From the NCBI RefSeq assembly GCF_018613725.1, contig NZ_JAGGPS010000038.1, positions 1 through 64,000 on the forward strand: a stretch of 64,000 nt of DNA, in the 5' to 3' direction. The stretch comes from Hymenobacter sp. ISL-91. Lineage in GTDB: Bacteria; Bacteroidota; Bacteroidia; Cytophagales; Hymenobacteraceae. Under the pieces are notes generated by a model. That model was not told the origin of the DNA and did not search any database. It saw only the letters and a program-made list of their open reading frames with translations. This document shows positions 51,162 through 60,743 of this stretch, one piece after another (the stretch's first letter is position 1; each line of letters starts with the position of its first letter). The translations under genes were made by a program, and so were the position numbers.

Positions 51162-53501
51162 ATGCACCCCGACCAACCGACCCCCAACGGCGCTTCCGCC
51201 GACGCCAACGCCGAATCGCCCCAGCAGATTCTGGCCCGCCGCCTGGCTGAACTCGCCGCCGACAAGCCCGCAGTGACTGGCCCGGCTTCAGAAGAACTGG
51301 ACATTACCGAGCAGCCCGCCCAGGGCACCACGCCCCTGCCGGCCAACCAGCCCGCTGGTGCCGGCACGGCCGAACCCTCGGCCGCCGCCACCGAAACGGC
51401 GGAAGCCACGCACGCTGCCGCCGACCAGCCCAACACGCCCCCAGCTGCCGACGCGCAGCTGCCAACCAGCGTACCGGTGCCCCCCGCCCCTACTGCCACC
51501 GAGCCCCCGGCCGAAATGCCCGAGCCCAACAACGCGCCAAATAACGCGCCCAGCCAGTCAGCCGAAGCCACCAGCGCCGAAGCACCGCACGTTACGCCCG
51601 TAGTCGACGTACCGGCCGGCGAAACCGTAGCCGAGGCCCTGGAAGCCACGCCCGGCGTTGGCTCACTGCCCACTTCGTCTGACTCGCCGGCCAGCCCCGG
51701 CACTACGACCACGGCCCACCAGCCCGCCGCTCCGGCCTTACCCGACACTGCTACTGCTCAGGGCGATGCGAAGCCCCAGCCAGAAGCACCCAGCGTCGAT
51801 TTTGATAGCCTCGACCTGGGCGGCCAAGCTGCCCACCTGCGCGGGTTGCTAGGCCAGTCCAACGCCGGCAAGAAGCGCCAGACCATCACCGACCTCTACC
51901 GCCGCTACGAAACCGGCCTGAAAGCTGAACGTGCCAACCAGCGGCAGCAGTTTGTGGAAGCCGGCGGTACAGCCGAGGATTTTGCCGCTACCGACCCTGC
52001 AGGCTATCAGGAGCTGCAGCAGTCCTACCAGGAGTTCCGCGCCAGTAAGGCGCGCGACGCCAAAGCCGAAGACGAGCAGCGCGGCAAAAACCTGGCCCAC
52101 AAGCAGGAGCTGCTCACGCAGCTGCGTCAGCTGGTAGAGTCGGCCGAAACGGAAGACAGCTCGGCCCGCATTAAAAGCCTGCAGAACGACTGGAAGAACA
52201 CCGGTCCGGTACCCCAGACCGACTCGCAGGAACTCTGGAACAGCTACCACGCGCTGCTCGACATCTATTACAACAACCGGGGCCTGTTCTTCGAGATGAA
52301 GGAGCTGGACCGCCGTCGCAACCAGGAGGCTAAGGAAGGCCTGATTGTGCGGGCAGAAGCGCTGGCCAGCCAGACCAACATAAACAAGGCCACCCAGGAG
52401 CTGCGCCAGCTGCACGAAGAGTGGAAACACATCGGGCCGGTACCCAACGAACAGCGCGAGCCGCTGTGGCAGCGTTTCCTGCAGGCTTCCGAGCTGGTGC
52501 ACGGCCGTCGGCAGGAAGCCTCCACGGCCCGCAACGCCGAAGAAACTGCCAACCTGGAGCGCAAAACCGCCCTCCTGGCCCAGATTACCCCTTTCGGCGA
52601 GTTCGAGACGGAGCGCGTAAACGAGTGGCGCAGCAAAACCGATGAGCTGCAGCAGCTGAAGCAGGCGTGGGATGCCGCTGGCCTGGTGCCCCGCAAACAG
52701 GCCGAGCAGGTAAACAAGCAGTTCTGGAGCGCCTACAAGGGTTTCTTCCAGAAGAAAAATCAGTTCTTCAAGGCCCTCGACGAGGAGAAAAGCGCCAATC
52801 TGAAGCGCAAGCTCGAAATGTGCGAGCAGGCCGAGGCCGCGCTGCAAAGCCCCGATTGGGAGGCCAGTCGCCAGACCGTTATTCAGCTCCAGAAAGAGTG
52901 GAAGCTGGTAGGCCGGGTGCCCGAAAAGCAGTCGGACAAGGTGTGGAAGCGTTTCCGCACTGCCTGCGACGCCTTTTTTGATCGTAAGAAAGAGGAAGGC
53001 CGCCAGCGCGAGCAGCAGGTACAGCAACTCAGCGACGACCAGACCGCTCATTTGGCTACTGTTGCTGAAACCATTGCCGGCCTCTCGGCCGAGCAGCCCG
53101 GCACGCTGGAGGGCTTCCGCGAGCAGGTAGCCGGCTGGCGGGCCTTCGACGGTGCCACCCGGCCCCAGGCCGAGGAACGGTTCCAGAAACTGATGGCACA
53201 GTACCTCACCCAGGTGCCCGAGCTGGCTTATCAGGACCGCACCGACCTGCTCTTCAGCCTGCAGGTAGAACGCCTTAAGGCCTCGCCTGATGCTCAGCAG
53301 TTGCTGTATAAGAAAGAGCAGGCTCTGCGCCGGGAAATCAGCGAGTTGGAAAACGACATCTCGACGCTGCAAACCAACCTGGAGTTCTTCGCCCGCTCGA
53401 AAAACGCGGCCCAACTCCGCCAAGAGTACCAGGGCCGCGTAGATGAAGCCCAGACCCGCATCGAAAACCTGAAGCGGCAGCTCAAGGCCGTGCGTAGCTA
53501 A
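51162..53501 (+). CDS. DUF349 repeat protein with disordered N-terminus
   Basis: 779 residues. The first 210 are low-complexity Pro/Ala/Thr/Glu (ASADANAESPQQILARRLAE is the only ordered-looking piece). From about 220 on there are tandem helical DUF349 units, each with a W-K-x(3)-GPVP-like core: LQNDWKNTGPVPQTDSQELW, LHEEWKHIGPVPNEQREPLW, LKQAWDAAGLVPRKQAEQVN, and LQKEWKLVGRVPEKQSDKVW. A coiled coil ends the protein (EISELENDISTLQTNLEFFA). DUF349 proteins are cytoplasmic and of unclear role. The ATG at 51162 was chosen; the longer frame starts with a TTG inside the hairpin. Confidence 0.9.
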   Translation: MHPDQPTPNGASADANAESPQQILARRLAELAADKPAVTGPASEELDITEQPAQGTTPLPANQPAGAGTAEPSAAATETAEATHAAADQPNTPPAADAQLPTSVPVPPAPTATEPPAEMPEPNNAPNNAPSQSAEATSAEAPHVTPVVDVPAGETVAEALEATPGVGSLPTSSDSPASPGTTTTAHQPAAPALPDTATAQGDAKPQPEAPSVDFDSLDLGGQAAHLRGLLGQSNAGKKRQTITDLYRRYETGLKAERANQRQQFVEAGGTAEDFAATDPAGYQELQQSYQEFRASKARDAKAEDEQRGKNLAHKQELLTQLRQLVESAETEDSSARIKSLQNDWKNTGPVPQTDSQELWNSYHALLDIYYNNRGLFFEMKELDRRRNQEAKEGLIVRAEALASQTNINKATQELRQLHEEWKHIGPVPNEQREPLWQRFLQASELVHGRRQEASTARNAEETANLERKTALLAQITPFGEFETERVNEWRSKTDELQQLKQAWDAAGLVPRKQAEQVNKQFWSAYKGFFQKKNQFFKALDEEKSANLKRKLEMCEQAEAALQSPDWEASRQTVIQLQKEWKLVGRVPEKQSDKVWKRFRTACDAFFDRKKEEGRQREQQVQQLSDDQTAHLATVAETIAGLSAEQPGTLEGFREQVAGWRAFDGATRPQAEERFQKLMAQYLTQVPELAYQDRTDLLFSLQVERLKASPDAQQLLYKKEQALRREISELENDISTLQTNLEFFARSKNAAQLRQEYQGRVDEAQTRIENLKRQLKAVRS

Positions 53502-53527
53502 CTTATAGCGCCACTAAATTCAGTTGG

Positions 53528-53566
53528 AACACCCCGCTGCTTAGGCTGCGGGGTGTTTTTATTTTT
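53528..53566 (+). terminator. Terminator of the DUF349 gene
   Basis: AACACCCCGC and GCGGGGTGTT pair around TGCTTAGGCT, followed by TTTATTTTT. Confidence 0.85.
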
Positions 53567-53659
53567 CGGGCAGTTAGCTAGTTAGTGTACCAGCGAAGGA
53601 AAATTTGCCTGATTACTTGGCAGGCTCATGTTCAAGACCTACTTTTGTGCCACTTCCCC

Positions 53660-53732
<73 letters not shown>

Positions 53733-54041
53733 CACGTATTTAATCCCGGAACGCCCGGAAAGTCGCTCATCTGGCAACAGAAGCGGTTTTCCGGGCGTTT
53801 TCGCGTTCGGGGGAAATGGCACTCCTGGGCGCGAAACTTTCACTTAACGGCGGAAGCGACGCTATTCGTTTGTGATGACTCAATTCGGACGAGACTGACC
53901 CGGCACCCAGGGATATACAGGCCCATGCTCTTTCATTAACCTACCATGCTATCCAACCACAAGGTACCTTGCGCGGATAACGGGCAGTTTACTGCACGCT
54001 ACCACTCTAAAGTGCCTTATTCAGCTGCTGGTTGATACCTT
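53733..54041. other. 309-base spacer with a post-tRNA terminator
   Basis: AACGCCCGGAAA (near 53750) and TTTCCGGGCGTTTT (near 53790-53803) make a 12-base stem with a long loop and T run, presumably ending the tRNA transcript. The remainder up to the response regulator shows no gene and no clear promoter. Confidence 0.6.
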
Positions 54042-55397
54042 ATGCCCGACGGAACCCTGCTCATTATCGACGACGAAGCGCCGCTGCGCCAGGCCATTGC
54101 CCGGATGCTGGAGCTGGAGGGCTACACCGTGCGGCAGGCTCCCGACGCCCGGCGGGGCCTCGAAGACCTAGCCCAGCACGCCGACGAGGTGCTGGTAGTA
54201 CTGAGCGACGTGAAGCTGCCCGACGGCTACGGTCTCGACCTGCTACCCCGCTACCGGGCCAAGGCTCCGTTGGCCGAAATCATTCTACTGACGGCCTATG
54301 GCACCATTCCCGACAGTGTGCGGGCTATGAAGGAAGGTGCGTTTGACTACCTGACCAAAGGCGACTCGGATGACCAGCTGGTAGTAGTGGTGGACCGGGC
54401 GGTGGAGAAGGCGCGGCTGCGGCGGCGGGTGGCCGAACTGGAGCAGCAGGTGGGCGCCCAGCACACGTTTGAGAGCATGATTGGCTCGTCGGTGGCGCTG
54501 GTGGAGGCCCAACGGTTGGCCCGCCGCGCCGCGCCTACTGGCAGCACCGTGTTGCTCGAAGGGCCTACCGGAGCCGGCAAGGAGCTGTTTGCCCAGGCCA
54601 TCCACCAAGCCAGCCCCCAATGTGGCAAGCCCTTCGTGGCCGTCAACTGCTCAGCCTTCCCCAAAGATTTGCTTGAATCGGAGCTGTTTGGCTACAAGAA
54701 GGGCGCATTTACGGGCGCGCTGGCCGATAAGAAGGGGTTGCTGGAAGCCGCTAATGGCGGCACGCTGTTCCTAGACGAAATCGGGGAGTTGGAGCTGAGC
54801 GTGCAGGCCAAGTTCCTCAGGGTGCTCGAAACCCAGCAGTTCACCAAGCTCGGCGACACTCGGCCTACCACCGTGGACGTGCGGCTGGTGGCCGCCACCA
54901 ACCGCAACCTGCAGCAGGAAGCAGCTGCCGGTCAGTTCCGGACCGATTTGTACTACCGGCTGGCCGTGTTTACGGTGCCGGTGCCGGGCCTCAACGAGCG
55001 GCGCGCCGACGTGCCCATTCTGGCCGATTACTTCCTCAAGTTCTTCGCCGCCAAGCTAGGCAGCCCACTGCGGAGCCTGGAGCCCGAGGCCCTGGAGCAG
55101 CTGCGCCGCCACGACTGGCGCGGCAACGTGCGCGAATTGCGCAACGTGCTGGAACGCGCCGTTATCCTGGCCGACGGCGACCGGCTGACCACCGACGATT
55201 TGCCCGCCGAGTTCCACCACTTCCAGCCCGACCCTGCCACCCCCGCCGACGCCAACGACCGCACCCTGCGCACGATGGAAAAGCAGCAGATTGCCCGGGT
55301 GTTGACCGAAACCGGCGGTAACAAGATGGAAGCTGCCCGGCAGCTGGGCATCGGCACCAAAACGCTCTACCGCAAGCTTCAGGAGTACGGGCTTTAG
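54042..55397 (+). CDS. Sigma-54-dependent response regulator of the kdp cluster
   Basis: NtrC-type activator of 451 residues. Residues 1-120 are the receiver: LLIIDDEAPLRQA, phospho-acceptor Asp in VVLSDVKLPDGYGLDLL, Thr in ILLTAYGTI, and Lys in DYLTKGDS. Residues 145-380 are the AAA+ domain: Walker A EGPTGAGKELFAQAI, the sigma-54 contact loop GAFTGA in YKKGAFTGAL, Walker B GGTLFLDEIGEL, and the arginine-finger region VRELRNVLERAV. The Fis-type helix-turn-helix is NKMEAARQLGIGTKTLYRKL. By position it controls the kdp genes below, where E. coli uses an OmpR-type KdpE. Its kinase is probably the truncated one at the window end. Confidence 0.93.
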   Translation: MPDGTLLIIDDEAPLRQAIARMLELEGYTVRQAPDARRGLEDLAQHADEVLVVLSDVKLPDGYGLDLLPRYRAKAPLAEIILLTAYGTIPDSVRAMKEGAFDYLTKGDSDDQLVVVVDRAVEKARLRRRVAELEQQVGAQHTFESMIGSSVALVEAQRLARRAAPTGSTVLLEGPTGAGKELFAQAIHQASPQCGKPFVAVNCSAFPKDLLESELFGYKKGAFTGALADKKGLLEAANGGTLFLDEIGELELSVQAKFLRVLETQQFTKLGDTRPTTVDVRLVAATNRNLQQEAAAGQFRTDLYYRLAVFTVPVPGLNERRADVPILADYFLKFFAAKLGSPLRSLEPEALEQLRRHDWRGNVRELRNVLERAVILADGDRLTTDDLPAEFHHFQPDPATPADANDRTLRTMEKQQIARVLTETGGNKMEAARQLGIGTKTLYRKLQEYGL

Positions 55398-55468
55398 TCC
55401 GTCGGCATCCCAGCAGGCCTACCGGGCGTCCCAGACCTTCAGCCCAGGGGCTCGCACGCTACCCCAAA

Positions 55469-55515
55469 CCGAGTTATTCTGACCTCCGCATCGGGTCAGG
55501 ATGACTCGGTTTTTT
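55469..55515 (+). terminator. Terminator after the response regulator
   Basis: CCGAGTTATTCTGACC (55469-55484) and GGTCAGGATGACTCGG (55494-55509) pair with two mismatches, followed by TTTTTT. The inner word ATTCTGACC / GGTCAGGAT resembles the outer ends of family A palindromes. Confidence 0.7.
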
Positions 55516-55606
55516 ACGTTCTGGCTCAGCCCACAAAGCAGGACAATAATAATCGAGCCTGACTACCAGCATAATAGCGCCGGACGAGATGCGGCAGCGA
55601 AAAACG

Positions 55607-55622
55607 GGGCCGGAATTGGCAA
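55607..55622 (+). promoter_or_regulatory. 16-base motif shared with the kdpC upstream region
   Basis: GGGCCGGAATTGGCAA occurs here, 33 bases before the first small kdp gene, and again at 60020-60035, 61 bases before kdpC. TTGGCA resembles a sigma-54 -24 element, but the -12 spacing does not fit. Confidence 0.4.
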
Positions 55623-55655
55623 GCAGGCCGGCACACCAAGCAATCAACCCCGCTT

Positions 55656-55751
55656 ATGTCCGCTGCCCTGCTGATTCCGCTGCTGACGGCCACTGGCCTT
55701 GCCGGCTTCTGGCTCTTCTACAAATCGGTCGACTTCTTCGACCACATCTAA
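55656..55751 (+). CDS. 31-residue membrane peptide upstream of kdpF
   Basis: Reads MSAALLIPLLTATGLAGFW followed by LFYKSVDFFDHI: one hydrophobic helix of about 20 residues and a short amphipathic tail with aromatic residues. Its stop overlaps the ATG of kdpF by one base (TAATG), which signals translational coupling and a real gene. It is not KdpF, which follows and has the usual PEKF-like end. I recall comparable short frames in other Bacteroidota kdp operons but cannot name a family. It may be a second small regulator or stabiliser of the pump. Confidence 0.7.
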   Translation: MSAALLIPLLTATGLAGFWLFYKSVDFFDHI

Positions 55752-55846
55752 TGTCGCTCCAAGCCATGATGATTGCCTTACTCCTGCTCGGGCTTGCCAC
55801 GTTCGGCTACCTCTGCTATGTGCTGCTTCGCCCAGAGAAATTCTAA
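55751..55846 (+). CDS. kdpF: Potassium-transporting ATPase subunit F
   Basis: 31-residue single-helix protein MSLQAMMIALLLLGLATFG followed by YLCYVLLRPEKF. The YxxYxLLxPEKF end is the KdpF signature. KdpF stabilises the KdpABC complex in the inner membrane. It starts within the stop codon of the preceding 31-residue gene and is followed by inverted repeat D2 and kdpA. Confidence 0.9.
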   Translation: MSLQAMMIALLLLGLATFGYLCYVLLRPEKF

Positions 55847-55848
55847 TT

Positions 55849-55920
55849 CAGTTGTCAGTTTTTAGTTGTCAGTTGATAGGCAATTCTCTCATCAACTGAC
55901 AACTAAAAACTGACAACTAG
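55849..55920. repeat. Inverted repeat, family D (copy D2, kdpF-kdpA junction)
   Basis: CAGTTGTCAGTTTTTAGTTG-TCAGTTGAT (left) and ATCAACTGACAACTAAAAAC-TGACAACT (right) are nearly exact complements over about 29 bases around a 10-12-base loop. The same words occur in D1 before hisIE. Confidence 0.9.
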
Positions 55921-55937
55921 CAACTCACAACTACCCT

Positions 55938-57638
55938 ATGTTCTCTGAACTTCTTGGCATTGCCATCATTTTTGGCGCGACGGTGCTGCTGGCTATTCCG
56001 CTGGGCCTCTACCTGGCCACCGTGTACCGCGGCGACAAGAGCTGGTCCGATTTCCTGGCGCCGCTGGAGCGGCTGTTGTTTCGCGCCGGTGGCATCGATG
56101 CCCGCCGGGGCATGAGCTGGCAGCAGCACCTGATGGCCCTGCTCACCATCAACTTGGTGTGGTTCCTATTTGCCATGCTCATCCTGTGTACCCAAGGCGT
56201 GCTGCCGCTCAACCCCGACGCCAACCCCTCCATGTCGCCCGATTTGGCGTTTAATACGGCCATTTCGTTTCTGGTGAACTGTAATTTGCAGCATTACTCG
56301 GGCGAGTCGGGTCTGTCGTACCTCTCGCAGGTGGTAGTCATTATGTTCCTGCAGTTCGTGTCGGCCGCTACCGGTATGGCCGCTTGTGTAGTCGTGTTCA
56401 ACGCGCTCAAGGAAGGCACCAACGAGAAGCTGGGCAACTTCTACGACTACTTCGTGAAGAGCCTCACGCGGGTGCTGCTGCCTATTGCGCTGCTCGTGGC
56501 GCTGGTGCTGGTGTTCCAGGGCACGCCCATGACGTTTGCCGGCAAGCAGCCCCTCATCACGCTGCAGGGCGACACTACGGCCGTGAGCCGCGGCCCGGTT
56601 GCCGCCATGGTGGCCATCAAGGAGCTGGGCACCAACGGCGGCGGCTTCTTCGGCGCCAACTCGGCCCACCCGCTCGAAAACCCGACCTACCTCACCAACA
56701 TGGTGGAGAACTTCGCCCTGGTCCTGATTCCGATTGCCATGGTGTTCGCCCTGGGCTTCTACCTGAAGCGCCGCCGGCTTTCCTACATGGTGTTCGGCGT
56801 GATGACGGCCGGTTTCCTGCTGCTGCTGGCCCCCACCGTTTACTACGAGATGCAGGGCAACCCCGCCATTGCCCAAATGGGCACCGACATGCAGCTGGGC
56901 GCGATGGAAGGCAAGGAAATTCGTCTGGGCGCGGCCGCTTCAGCCTATTGGGGCATTACCAACACCATTATTTCGTGCGGCTCGGTGAACTCGATGCACG
57001 ACTCGCACATGCCGATTTCGGGCATGAGTGAGATGCTGGGCATGATGACCAACGCCTTCTACGGCGGCGTGGGCGTGGGCTTTCTCAACTTCTTCGTGTT
57101 CGTCATCATTGCCGTGTTCATCTCGGGGCTGATGGTGGGCCGCACGCCCGAGCTGCTGGGCAAGAAGATTGAGGCCCGCGAAATGAAAATCGCCATTATC
57201 GTGGCCCTGCTGCACCCACTGATGATTCTGGGCGGCACGGCCATGGCGGCGCATCTATACGTGAGCAACCCCACCGAATACGCGGGCTGGCTGGCCAACC
57301 CCGGCTACCACGGCTTCTCCGAAATGCTCTACGAGTACACCTCGGCCGCCGCCAACAACGGCTCGGGCTTCGAGGGCCTCGGCGACAACACGCCCTTCTG
57401 GAACATCAGCACGGGTGTGGTACTGCTACTGAGCCGCTTTCTGCCCGTCATCGGCCCGGTAGCCATTGCCGGCCTGCTGGCCCGCAAAAAGTACACCCCC
57501 GAAAGCGCCGGCACCCTGCGCGTCGACACGGCCACGTTCGGCCTGATGGTCTTCTTCGTCATCTGGATTATTGCCGCCCTGGCCTTCTTTCCGGCCCTGG
57601 CCCTGGGCCCCCTGGCCGAGCATTTCAGTCTGTATTAG
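55938..57638 (+). CDS. kdpA: Potassium-transporting ATPase subunit A
   Basis: Channel-like potassium-binding subunit of the Kdp pump, 566 residues with about ten membrane helices. Selectivity-filter loops are recognisable: FNTAISFLVNCNLQHYSGES, ELGTNGGGFFGANSAHPLEN, and NTIISCGSVNSMHDSHMPIS; the fourth includes EYTSAAANNGSGFEGLGDNT. The end is ALGPLAEHFSLY. The ATG at 55938 follows inverted repeat D2. It works with KdpB (ATPase), KdpC and KdpF under potassium limitation. Confidence 0.97.
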   Translation: MFSELLGIAIIFGATVLLAIPLGLYLATVYRGDKSWSDFLAPLERLLFRAGGIDARRGMSWQQHLMALLTINLVWFLFAMLILCTQGVLPLNPDANPSMSPDLAFNTAISFLVNCNLQHYSGESGLSYLSQVVVIMFLQFVSAATGMAACVVVFNALKEGTNEKLGNFYDYFVKSLTRVLLPIALLVALVLVFQGTPMTFAGKQPLITLQGDTTAVSRGPVAAMVAIKELGTNGGGFFGANSAHPLENPTYLTNMVENFALVLIPIAMVFALGFYLKRRRLSYMVFGVMTAGFLLLLAPTVYYEMQGNPAIAQMGTDMQLGAMEGKEIRLGAAASAYWGITNTIISCGSVNSMHDSHMPISGMSEMLGMMTNAFYGGVGVGFLNFFVFVIIAVFISGLMVGRTPELLGKKIEAREMKIAIIVALLHPLMILGGTAMAAHLYVSNPTEYAGWLANPGYHGFSEMLYEYTSAAANNGSGFEGLGDNTPFWNISTGVVLLLSRFLPVIGPVAIAGLLARKKYTPESAGTLRVDTATFGLMVFFVIWIIAALAFFPALALGPLAEHFSLY

Positions 57639-57782
57639 TAGTGAGTATTGGGTATTGAGTAGTGAACATTTCAGGGGTAACTATCAAGCAGTCAATTAGC
57701 AATGTACACCCCTTTCACTACCTGGTAAATGCTACTCACAATCATGAAAAACTATCATCTCACTACTCAATACTGAGTACTC
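57636..57782. repeat. Inverted repeat at the kdpA-kdpB junction (family E)
   Basis: GTGAGTATTGGGTATTGAGT-AGTGA (left) and TCACTACTCAATACTGAGTA-CTC (right) are arms of iterated GTATTG / TGAGTA words around a spacer of about 100 bases. The right arm touches the kdpB ATG; the left arm starts at the kdpA stop. Confidence 0.8.
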
Positions 57783-59825
57783 ATGTCTAATAACAATTCT
57801 CTCTTCCAACCCGCGCTGGTGTCGGAGGCCGTAAAGCAGGCTTTCGTGAAGCTCGACCCGCGGGTGATGGTGCGCAACCCGGTGATGTTTACCGTAGAGC
57901 TGGGCACCGCCGTGATGCTGCTCGTGACGCTGGGCCTGCTCGTGCAGCCCGACCCGACCCAGGGCAGCTTCGGCTACAATTTCACCGTGTTTCTGGTGCT
58001 GCTGCTCACGCTGCTGTTCGCCAACTTCGCCGAGGCCATTGCCGAGGCGCGGGGCAAGGCCCAGGCCGGAAGCCTGCGCAAAACCCGCGAAGAAACCCCC
58101 GCCCGCCTCGTGGATGAGCGCGGCGCCGAAAGCGTGGTTTCCTCGTCGCAGCTGCGCAAGGGCCAGTTTTTCCTGGTCGAAGCCGGCGAAATCATCCCCA
58201 CCGACGGCGAAATCGTGGAGGGCCTGGCCACCATCGACGAGTCGGCCATTACCGGCGAGTCGGCCCCGGTGATTCGGGAGGCCGGCGGCGACAAATCGAG
58301 CGTGACGGGCGGCACTAAGGTGCTTTCCGACCGCATTAAGGTGGTGGTGACCACCGAGCCGGGCGAGTCGTTTCTCGACAAGATGATTGCGCTGGTGGAA
58401 GGGGCCTCGCGGCAGAAAACGCCCAACGAAATTGCCCTCACCATTCTGCTGGCCGGCTTTACGCTGGTGTTTATCATCGTCTGCCTCACGCTGCAGCCCT
58501 TTGCGGCCTACGCCAACACGCCCATTGCCGTGGCCTCGTTCATTGCCCTGTTTGTGTGCCTGATTCCGACCACCATTGGCGGGCTGCTCTCGGCCATCGG
58601 TATTGCCGGCATGGACCGCGCGCTGCGGGCCAACGTCATCACCAAGAGCGGAAAAGCTGTAGAAACGGCCGGCGACATTGATGTGCTGCTGCTGGACAAA
58701 ACCGGCACCATTACCATCGGCAACCGCAAAGCCACCCACTTCTGGCACGCCCCCGGCGTGGCCGCGCAGCACCTGGCGGTGATGTCGACTATTGCTTCGC
58801 TGACCGATGAAACACCCGAAGGCAAGAGCATTGTGGAGCTGGCCCAAACCCAGCAAGTTGATGCGCTGAAGCTGCAAAGCCACCTGAAGGGGGCCGAGCT
58901 AATTAAATTTACGGCCGAAACGCGCTCCTCCGGCATAACGCTGGCCGACGGTACCCGCATCCGCAAAGGGGCCGCCGACGCTATCCGGCAACTGACCGAG
59001 CGGGCTGGCAAGCTGTATCCGGCCGAAGTGGTGGAGCGGGTACAGCTGGTGGCCAGCAACGGCGGCACGCCGCTGGTTGTCAGCCAGAACGATGAAGTGC
59101 TGGGCGTGGTCGAGTTGCAGGACATCATCAAGCCCGGCATTCAGGAGCGGTTTGAGCGCCTGCGTCGCATGGGCATCAAAACGGTGATGGTGACCGGCGA
59201 CAACCCGCTCACGGCCCGGTTCATTGCCTCAGCAGCCGGCGTCGACGACTTCATTGCCGAGGCCAAGCCCGAGGACAAGATGCAGTACATCCGGGCCGAG
59301 CAGCAGCAGGGCAAGCTGGTAGCCATGATGGGCGACGGCACCAACGACGCGCCCGCCCTGGCCCAGGCCGACGTGGGCGTGGCCATGAACAGCGGCACCC
59401 AAGCCGCCAAGGAAGCCGGCAACATGGTCGACCTCGACAACGACCCCACCAAACTCATCGAAGTGGTCGAAATCGGCAAGCAGCTGCTCATGACCCGCGG
59501 CACGCTCACCACTTTCAGCATCGCCAACGACGTGGCCAAGTACTTCGCCATCGTGCCGGCGCTGTTCATGGTAGGCATTCCGGCCCTGGGCGCGCTCAAC
59601 GTGATGGGGCTGCACTCGCCCCAGTCGGCCATCCTGAGCGCCGTGATTTTCAACGCCCTGCTGATTCCGGCGCTGGTGCCGCTGGCGTTGCGCGGCGTGG
59701 CCTACCAACCGGTGGGGGCCTCGGCGCTGCTGCGTCGCAATCTGCTCATCTACGGCCTTGGCGGCGTGGTCGCGCCCTTCGTCGGCATCAAGCTGATTGA
59801 CCTGGTAGTGGGGCTGTTTGTGTAG
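57783..59825 (+). CDS. kdpB: Potassium-transporting ATPase ATP-binding subunit
   Basis: P-type ATPase subunit that energises K+ import, 680 residues. The phosphorylated Asp is D305 in [15 protein letters not shown]. The actuator motif is [16 protein letters not shown], the nucleotide-binding domain has [16 protein letters not shown], and the hinge has [14 protein letters not shown] and [20 protein letters not shown]. Membrane helices flank these, with [18 protein letters not shown] before the phosphorylation site. All catalytic residues are present. It is followed by a 271-base spacer with a short family A-like word before kdpC. Confidence 0.98.
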   Translation: MSNNNSLFQPALVSEAVKQAFVKLDPRVMVRNPVMFTVELGTAVMLLVTLGLLVQPDPTQGSFGYNFTVFLVLLLTLLFANFAEAIAEARGKAQAGSLRKTREETPARLVDERGAESVVSSSQLRKGQFFLVEAGEIIPTDGEIVEGLATIDESAITGESAPVIREAGGDKSSVTGGTKVLSDRIKVVVTTEPGESFLDKMIALVEGASRQKTPNEIALTILLAGFTLVFIIVCLTLQPFAAYANTPIAVASFIALFVCLIPTTIGGLLSAIGIAGMDRALRANVITKSGKAVETAGDIDVLLLDKTGTITIGNRKATHFWHAPGVAAQHLAVMSTIASLTDETPEGKSIVELAQTQQVDALKLQSHLKGAELIKFTAETRSSGITLADGTRIRKGAADAIRQLTERAGKLYPAEVVERVQLVASNGGTPLVVSQNDEVLGVVELQDIIKPGIQERFERLRRMGIKTVMVTGDNPLTARFIASAAGVDDFIAEAKPEDKMQYIRAEQQQGKLVAMMGDGTNDAPALAQADVGVAMNSGTQAAKEAGNMVDLDNDPTKLIEVVEIGKQLLMTRGTLTTFSIANDVAKYFAIVPALFMVGIPALGALNVMGLHSPQSAILSAVIFNALLIPALVPLALRGVAYQPVGASALLRRNLLIYGLGGVVAPFVGIKLIDLVVGLFV

Positions 59826-59905
59826 CCTTTTTCGAGCTGTTACCTGCCAGCTTGCTACTACGTCAGGCCAACAGCAGCAACCAAGCCGTTCCGACCAACC
59901 CAGCA

Positions 59906-59918
59906 GGTCATTCTGACC
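59906..59918. repeat. Short inverted word in the kdpB-kdpC spacer
   Basis: GGTCA-TTC-TGACC. It resembles the family A outer end GTCATTCTGA and the hairpin at 55469-55515. It could be a scar of a deleted element. Confidence 0.35.
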
Positions 59919-60019
59919 CGGTTGCGGCAGCCCAGACCAACCAACCGAACGGCCCGAACACAACTTTTTGGCTGGTTATGAGGATTTTGCTGCCAGCAGT
60001 GAGCCTCCACCAGCAAACC

Positions 60020-60035
60020 GGGCCGGAATTGGCAA
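60020..60035 (+). promoter_or_regulatory. 16-base motif shared with the kdpF upstream region
   Basis: Second copy of GGGCCGGAATTGGCAA (first at 55607-55622), 61 bases before the kdpC ATG. Two identical 16-mers within 4.5 kb, both before kdp genes, suggest a shared site or a duplicated segment. Confidence 0.4.
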
Positions 60036-60096
60036 ATAGTTAACGCATCAGTCATTGAGCCACTCTGTGGCCTTAAGTCACTCCTTATTAGAAACC

Positions 60097-60666
60097 ATGA
60101 AAAATAACTTTGCTTCCGCTTTTCGTCTGACGCTGGCCCTGCTGGTGCTGTGCTGCGGCGTGTACCCGGCCCTGGTGTGGGGCGCGGCCCTGCTGGCTCC
60201 CGGCCAGGGCCAGGGCGTGCAGGTGTCGCACAAGGGCCGCCTAGTCGGCTTCGAGAACGTGGGCCAGAAATTCGACTGGCCCGAGTACTTCAACTCCCGC
60301 CCCTCGGCCGTAGGCTACGCCGCCGACGGCTCGGGCGGCTCGAACAAAGGCCCCAGCAACCCCGAGTATCTGGCCGAGGTAAACACCCACGTGGCCGCCT
60401 TCCGGCAGCAAAACCCCAGCGTGAAGCCGGGCCAGGTGCCAGTGGAGATGGTCACGGCCAGCGGCTCGGGCCTCGACCCGCACCTCTCGCCCGCCGGGGC
60501 GTATGCCCAGGTGGAGCGCGTGGCCCGGCTGCGGGGCCTGCCCGCCGAACGGGTGAGGGCCTTGGTAGACGCCCGCGTGCAGCAGCCCATCTTCGTATTG
60601 CTCGGCCCTTCCAAGGTAAACGTGCTCCAGCTTAATCTGGCGCTGGATTCCCTCTCTGGAAGATAG
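60097..60666 (+). CDS. kdpC: Potassium-transporting ATPase subunit C
   Basis: Periplasmic-facing accessory subunit with one N-terminal membrane helix (LTLALLVLCCGVYPALVWGA). Family motifs are FDWPEYFNSRPSAVGYAADG, GSNKGPSNPEYLAEV, and VTASGSGLDPHLSPAGAYAQ, with PAERVRALVDARVQQP near the end. The 189 residues are typical. The ATG at 60097 (MKNNFASAFRLTLALL) fits the family better than 60055. It is followed by a small hairpin (60668-60686) and family B solo arm B3, then the porin. Confidence 0.96.
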   Translation: MKNNFASAFRLTLALLVLCCGVYPALVWGAALLAPGQGQGVQVSHKGRLVGFENVGQKFDWPEYFNSRPSAVGYAADGSGGSNKGPSNPEYLAEVNTHVAAFRQQNPSVKPGQVPVEMVTASGSGLDPHLSPAGAYAQVERVARLRGLPAERVRALVDARVQQPIFVLLGPSKVNVLQLNLALDSLSGR

Positions 60667-60743
60667 CCCGTTGTAGAGACGGGCTTAGCTATCCTTCGGT
60701 TGTCCCTACCCACCATTTGCACCGGTTTAACCTTTCTGTTCAA

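Noticed and set aside
55616..55634. Sigma-54 promoter before the kdp genes (TTGGCAAGCAGGCCGGCA)
   Set aside because: The GG and GC dinucleotides are 11 bases apart instead of 10, and the -12 element lacks TTGC; kept only as a shared motif.
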